Source of the DNA: Spongospora subterranea f. sp. subterranea
Taxonomy: Eukaryota; Endomyxa: Phytomyxea; Phytomyxea; Plasmodiophorida
NCBI GenBank assembly: GCA_049724395.1
Contig: JAUGWO010000063.1
Span: forward strand, 62,001 to 126,000
Direction of reading: 5' to 3'
Length of the DNA stretch: 64,000 bases
The translations under genes and the position numbers were made by a program. Shown one piece after another: positions 58,780 through 64,000 of this stretch. The notes below the pieces were generated by a model that saw only the letters and a program-made list of their open reading frames with translations, was not told the origin of the DNA and searched no databases. The first letter of the stretch is position 1, and every line of letters begins with the position of its first letter.

Positions 58780-61502
58780 CTAGCATATTGTAGAGGAAAT
58801 AGAGCGTTGTGACGCCGTCCGAACAGACATATCTGCGATCTTTTTGGACAGTGACTCAAGTCCAATATATGTTCTATTCAGTTGACCCCGAACATTATTC
58901 ACTCTGGCGCAAATATCTCCACGTCCATTGCTGTTGATTACACTCACAAACGTTTGCAGTTCCTTTTCTGCAAAACTGGGTTCGGAATTCATTTGCCTCT
59001 TTGGCAATCTTTTGATATCTCGTGGCGATTCAGCACGCGATTTACTTGCAGAGTCTGAAGTTTCAGAAGTTTGTGTAGATGCGTGATGTATCTGCACAAA
59101 AGGGGCCGAATTGCCCTCAGTCCTGGACGGCGACATGCAGGTGCAACATGGTGGGTAGTTATCTTGCCTGGATGCCTCTTGACCAACCCAATTTGATGAA
59201 TCATGTGCCCGGTAAGCCTCTAACTCTGATCGCAACATGGCTAGCTCCGTCTCCTGTAGTAAATAAAGTTTCAGAATATCCTCTAACTTATTTTGAAAAA
59301 AAATGTTTTCCCGAAAAAAACGAAATATCCGGATCGCATTGTGAGATTTCAGAAATGTAATAGTTGACCTTAAGATGAAGTTGATGATTGAACTCCTTCT
59401 GACATATTTGCCGTTGTCGATAATCATCAACAGGAATCTGCTCAAAGCGGCCACTGTCTAAACTTGTACTCGTCATCTGTTCAACGCTCCGACCTCCATA
59501 ATCCGCTTCTAATGGGAGATCAACGTGTCCAGGAAACGCATTGAGCGAGTTGTCGGCTGCAAGACATCTGCCATTAACGCAGCACCCCGCAAAGTCGAAA
59601 TAATGCGTTTTGCCGCCAACGTTCAACGATTTTCCGAGATACAAATTGTCAAGCGGCTGCTGCGTTGTCTCCGAAGTGTAAATTTGACATTCAGGAGTGA
59701 TGCTTTTTGACGATTTTGAGTCAACGATTCCAGCAACATCGACGATATTGCCTGTAAAACTGATCGGAAAGATATGCTATTCAAATCGGGATCAATACCG
59801 TGGGGTCTCTGGGCTGTAATTCCACTTCCGCTTTGTTTGATCGCGTGAACCATGTTATCGTGTTTGGAGCAGTCGTTAGACGACGGAATATGGCCGGCAT
59901 CATCTTTGCCAAGGATTCTATCGACCGAACGGCTTGACTTTAGCGCACTGTTGAACAGATTTCCCAGACAAGGGTAGCAGATCCACATTGTTCACAGTAT
60001 CTGCCAGTTGAGAGCAATACTGTAATGTGGCAAGAGTTGAGTTCAACGTGCTATGCCCCCCCTGGACGCTGCAAAACACGACCGCGCATCCTTCGGGTGA
60101 TAGACTACACATAATCGGGTTAGACCAGGTCGTAAGTACTAGCAGCGATTTGCATACGAATCTCTTAACAGATGTGTGAGCTTTGAAGCCCGGTGCCCAA
60201 TATACCGATGCCCACGTTGAAGGTCGCGCATCGCCAGTGAGAGCATGCTGAAATCTAAAGCTAAACGGCGATCGACCGGGACATCCTCCCTATGAATTGC
60301 AGTCGATGCGAAATTGGCGGTATCGACAAAGTGGACAACTGATATAGCACTAGACACGCTATGATCTAAACTAACCAACATTGCACTCAGTTTTTGTTTG
60401 CGGCATTCCGGAACATTCACACGAATAAAACAAATGACCATAACAAACAAGTTGATATGGAATGTTCAACTGAGGAGGGGAATAGCAAATCAAAATTTTG
60501 TGATTTCGTTTTAAAATCTGAGCAAACACATGGATGCGCTGCACCGTCAGCAAAAAGCATACCGCTCCTGATTTTGAGAGATAAAAAATGTTCTGTTCCA
60601 ACCTATGCTGTATGATATATGCTGATAGGACAACATGATCTGTACTAGGCCTCTTTCTCGGCCAGCGCTCCAAAACGTTGGCCAAATCATGCAGATCTGA
60701 CACCGATTTGCGCTCAGCTCCCTGAACCACGGTTCCCTCTTTGTCCGGTTGAGCAGTGATTGGCGATGGCGATCAAATATGCGTTACCGGTTTCGTTCTC
60801 AACAATCACCAGTCTGGAGACAGCACTGTCCACCAACAAGTCACTTATTTGGCTGTAGCGTAATCTCACTAGCGAAACATTCAGAGAATAGTGTTGTCCG
60901 TCATTACGCTTCTTGTGAATTTCTGTCGTTACACAGAAGGTCAATCATCAGCAACGTGATATTGATGGACATCGCATCACCTTCGAGGATACCCTCAAGA
61001 CAGCGGACAGCTTGACCACGACGGTCACCGATTCCATGACCAATCAACAAGTTCCGATTCCCAGTACCGATTGCGACCATCGCCAAATTGATACCCTGTT
61101 GACGGCTATCCTGGGTGAAAGAGATAGAGGAAAAACACACACTTTAAAAGACATAACGAACAATGGAACTATCTAAAATACTTTTTCTGACTAATCAAAA
61201 TGCTGGTTGACCAGAGTTGCATTTAATAAACGTTTTGCTGAACCAACCTGTAACATTCGTGGAGAAAATTTTTCCAACGACTTCTGGAAAATCTCAGCCG
61301 GAGGACATAGCGGCTCGAACGTGCTTTCAAAAAACCCGAAGTGATGATTTACATCCGGTCCCAATGCTGGATAAAAAGCTCGCAATCGCGCTGAGCGGGA
61401 AACGATGATGCTACGTCCAGATATTTGAACATTAAATGCCCGCCGATTCGAGCCTTCTTTGCGCTCCTCGTGAATGACATGGGCAAAACACTGCACTTGC
61501 AT
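58780..61502 (-). CDS. Divergent kinesin-like protein lacking all ATPase motifs
   Basis: Start at 61502: MQVQCFAHVIHEERKE begins directly with the kinesin beta-1 strand (family VRVRPLNERE). Then NVQISGRSIIV, FGFFESTFEP (family F.FD.VF.p), and exon 2 GINLAMVAIGTGNRNLLIGH where GQTGSGKT is expected. HYSLNVSLVRLRYSQISDLL equals family vsylEIYNE...DLL, followed by LVIVENET|EGTVVQGAERKSVSDL; then RPSTDHVVLSAYI in place of SSRSH, SVVHFVDTANFAS in place of lvDLAGSE, FSMLSLAMRDLQRG and ASKLTHLLRDS (family dSKLTrlLqDs), and STLATLQYCSQLAD (family TL.tLryA.rak). All splice in frame with short introns. The C-terminal half (59990-58780) has a coiled-coil stretch LQETELAMLRSELEAYRAHD and Ser-rich tails. 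Probably a microtubule-binding or regulatory pseudomotor. Confidence 0.82.
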
Positions 61503-61638
61503 TCAAAGCACACTCTTTGAAAAACGGCTGGCTCGATTTCAACTTAGGATCGCGACTGCGTACCATTGCTAATCGAACGGTAAGGAGAAAAGAACCGCCT
61601 CTGTAGAATTTTACAACAAAACCTTGCCGTTGGGAGAG

Positions 61639-61770
61639 ATGAGATTGTTGGATGAGTCTTTATTGAAAAACCCTGCAGCGTTTAGGCAGGTCGCATCGTG
61701 TTTGAGCGTGGCGCAAAACGTCACAGTCCCGGTACGCTCTGCGGTTGAAAGGATTCGACACGCAGGTTGA
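61639..61770 (+). CDS. Possible small protein, 43 residues
   Basis: A short frame (MRLLDESLLKNPAAFRQVAS ... SAVERIRHAG) with strongly protein-like composition lies alone on the plus strand, upstream of the kinesin-like gene. It may be a real small gene or a chance frame in the kinesin promoter region. No family known. Confidence 0.25.
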   Translation: MRLLDESLLKNPAAFRQVASCLSVAQNVTVPVRSAVERIRHAG

Positions 61771-62053
61771 GGCGGGATCCAGGAGAGATATTGCTGCTAA
61801 GACAAGTCACATTGTGTCAACGAACACGCCGTGATAATGCAGAATAGAGGAGTTCCACATGTGAAGTCCCCTGATGACTCGACAAGCTTTAAACTCCCCT
61901 CCAATTGGTTACTAGAGAGAAAGACAATTAAAAACTGGTTTGTTCTCCAGAAACCTACTCCTCGACGCAAAATTGGAAAAAGCAAGGCAGAATAAAATAT
62001 ATTAATATGTACAAACAATATCACATTCAGATAAAAATATGGGATGACAAATG
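61771..62053. other. Intergenic region
   Basis: AT-rich; holds the 3' end of the coiled-coil gene on the minus strand and probably part of the kinesin promoter. No other feature seen. Confidence 0.4.
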
Positions 62054-64000
62054 CTATGAATCCGAAGATCGCCGTCGCCTTCGTTGAGAGGCCGCTTCCC
62101 TCTCTGCACGGCGACGCTCAATACGGGCGACTAGCGATTTATTTGCCATGAACTGTTCGCGCAAAGAGCCAGATGAACTCGAAGGCTGAGTGACTGTCAT
62201 TTCACTGGAATCATCATCAACTTCCTGAGGAAGTAGTAGCGCATCAGCCATTGTCATTGCTTGAAGACTTACATCATCATGTTTCTCGTCTTCAGAAAGA
62301 TTGCCTGATACCGGCTCCCTGAGTTGATCGGAAGATTTCATTCGATCAAGTTCGGCGCGTGATGTATGCAGAAAAGCCAACGTATCGTCCAATGTCTGCT
62401 TAAACTGCGATGATAATTCATCAGTATCGACTCCCAAAAGTGCTGACAGCTGGTTGGCCGATAAATCATCGCCCGACTCCTGGTTCAATTGGAAATCGAC
62501 GACGGAACCTTCTGAGCGCATTGCCAGCAGCTGCGGTGTCGTCGGAATATTGCTGCGCAGCAGATCTTCGGCACGGCGATCAAGTTCATTCAAATCTTCG
62601 GCGGAAAAATCCAAATTCGCTAATGCAAGAGCACGGGCTGCATCTTGGTTGTTAAGTTCCTCAAAATCAACCGATTGAGGTTCATGGGATTGGTGATGCG
62701 ATGAAAGCGAAACAGAATCTTCAAGTGAGGCTGTGGAAGACGAATGAGAAAGCTCGCGAGCGATTAAATCTTCATCCTTCACCCCTGATTCCGGCGTAGA
62801 CGGTGAACTCAGATGAACGTGCGTAGCTTCTGGTGTATCCATTGGAAGTCGATCTGGAGTAGTCACTGGTGGCGCTAAATGCGAGAGCGATGCAGTGGAT
62901 AAGGGGGTGAAATGTTCGGACACTTCTTTGGAAGATGGAGCGACTTGTGGCTCCAAACGGCCTGAAGTGGGCGGTGAATACGCCTCAGAAGCGGAGGCGA
63001 CAACTTGATCTTTAAGTAAATGCGGAGAAGAAGCAACAGGCATGTCAAAGCGAACAGGAGAAGAAGCAACAGGAATGTCAAAGCGAACAGATGGTAGTTT
63101 TGGGGGCGGTGCCGTTTCATGACGAATACGGTCCAGACTCTGTGAGACTACCTCAATCTCCGCTGTTTCATCAACAACGGCGTCATCCTGAAGGATGCTT
63201 TGAACGAAGCAAGTTGGAATAATGGCTGCGTTGTTATCAAAGGGCAACGATAATCGATCTGTAAGGTCGTCCGGAGATAATGATAGCTTGACAACAGAGC
63301 GGATTCTGGGTCTGGCTCGACTGCGTCGCATACGAGCATCAGCCTCAGAACGAACCAAACGGACCTCTTCCTCTCGATTGAAATCTTTGAGGGCAGGGAA
63401 AGCGGCCTCAAACTCATTCTAATTTCATCAGTGTTAGTAAAGCTTCTGCAAAAGTATAGTTATGACAGAGACCTTGAGCCGATCACGAAGATACTTTTTC
63501 TTATCGGCCAACCCACGAACTGAAGCTAGACGAAGCTTTTGGGTTCGATCATCAACGACTGCTTGGCGTAATGGGCCGCGCATTGCGCGCGATATACGAA
63601 CCGCTTCCACTTGTTTTTCAGCAATTAGCCCTCGGGACATCGATTTTCGTTGGCGCTGTTGCTTCATCATCTGCAAATGAATTGCTAAGTCATCCAGAGT
63701 AACTGGTTACTAAAAGTAAGGACCTGTTCCTCCTCAAGTCGAGAAGCTCGTCGCTGCTCCTCTATTCTCGCCAAGTCAATTGCGTTCTGTTGAGTCGCTC
63801 CGGCGTGAACCCTTGTTACTCTGTAATCCACAGGTGCAACAGCCCTAGGGGATCAAACGATGTCATAAACAGTCAACGCAAGAAAACTATGTGAAAATAC
63901 AATAGCACGTGAGAAAAATGGGCAGTTAAGAAAAAATTGAGATTAAGGAAGAAAAGAAATGAAACATACGCTGAACGATGCAAAGAATCAAATGGATGGC
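62054..64000 (-). CDS. Disordered/coiled-coil protein, 5' end outside window
   Basis: The last exon (62054 to about 63420) encodes over 430 residues, preceded by exons at about 63460-63676 (MKQQRQRKSMSRGLIAEKQV, LRLASVRGLADKKKYLRDRL), 63720-63845 (NAIDLARIEEQRRASRLEEE) and one more that runs off the right edge. N-terminal parts are basic coiled coil, the middle is Ser/Pro-rich with duplicated VRFDIPVASSP / VRFDMPVASSP, and the C-terminal part has acidic helices (RALALANLDFSAEDLNELDR, FKQTLDDTLAFLHTSRAELD) and ends RIERRRAEREAASQRRRRRS. The layout recalls centrosomal or ciliary scaffold proteins, but no family is recognisable. Partial because the start is not in the window. Confidence 0.7.

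Overview
This is nuclear DNA of a compact, intron-rich, probably unicellular eukaryote. Genes lie on both strands and are often separated by only tens to a few hundred bases. They use the standard code. Most are cut by GT-AG introns of about 40-70 bases, with a few of 150-310. Conserved eukaryotic genes (RagA GTPase, MCM9, CTF8, SUN-domain protein, small Tim chaperone, SLC44 transporter, DnaJ, Hsp20, kinesin, MORN protein) rule out a bacterial or viral origin. The lineage cannot be fixed from sequence alone; a protist such as a rhizarian, stramenopile or amoebozoan fits, but this is a guess.

Layout. 0-12.7 kb is a gene-dense block: ankyrin-repeat protein, small coiled-coil protein, SLC44 choline-transporter-like protein, a fully resolved five-exon secreted hydrophilic protein, SMP-30/NHL-type protein, DnaJ, an unknown protein and Hsp20. 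12.7-22.3 kb is an accessory island: a tandem 0.23-kb duplication, a decayed kinase-type gene, a pogo-type DNA transposon with TA target duplication, MULE and other transposase remnants, and one intact tRNA-Leu(UAA). 22.5-34.6 kb returns to host genes: short-chain dehydrogenase, RagA/Gtr1, an unrecognised gene, YbaK-domain protein, another unknown, membrane-anchored aspartyl protease, and a 616-residue disordered protein with repeated HPDR motifs. 35.3-36.7 kb holds two large inverted duplications. 37-42.6 kb carries Tim9-like, MORN, SUN and CTF8 genes. 43-49.9 kb is repeat-rich: a 31-bp minisatellite, a foldback element, a region with duplicated Cys/His domains and a Ty3/Gypsy fossil. 49.9-55.4 kb is one many-exon MCM9 gene. 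57.9-64 kb has a small four-TM protein, a kinesin-like gene and a disordered coiled-coil gene that runs off the window.

The most interesting item is the kinesin-like gene at 58.8-61.5 kb. Its exons splice in frame and the overall motor-domain layout is recognisable, but the P-loop, the SSRSH switch I and the DLAGSE switch II motifs are all replaced. It looks like an expressed, ATP-hydrolysis-dead kinesin. Genes for replication and genome maintenance (MCM9, CTF8), nuclear envelope (SUN), TORC1 signalling (RagA) and cytoskeleton (kinesin, MORN) sit side by side without any sign of operons.
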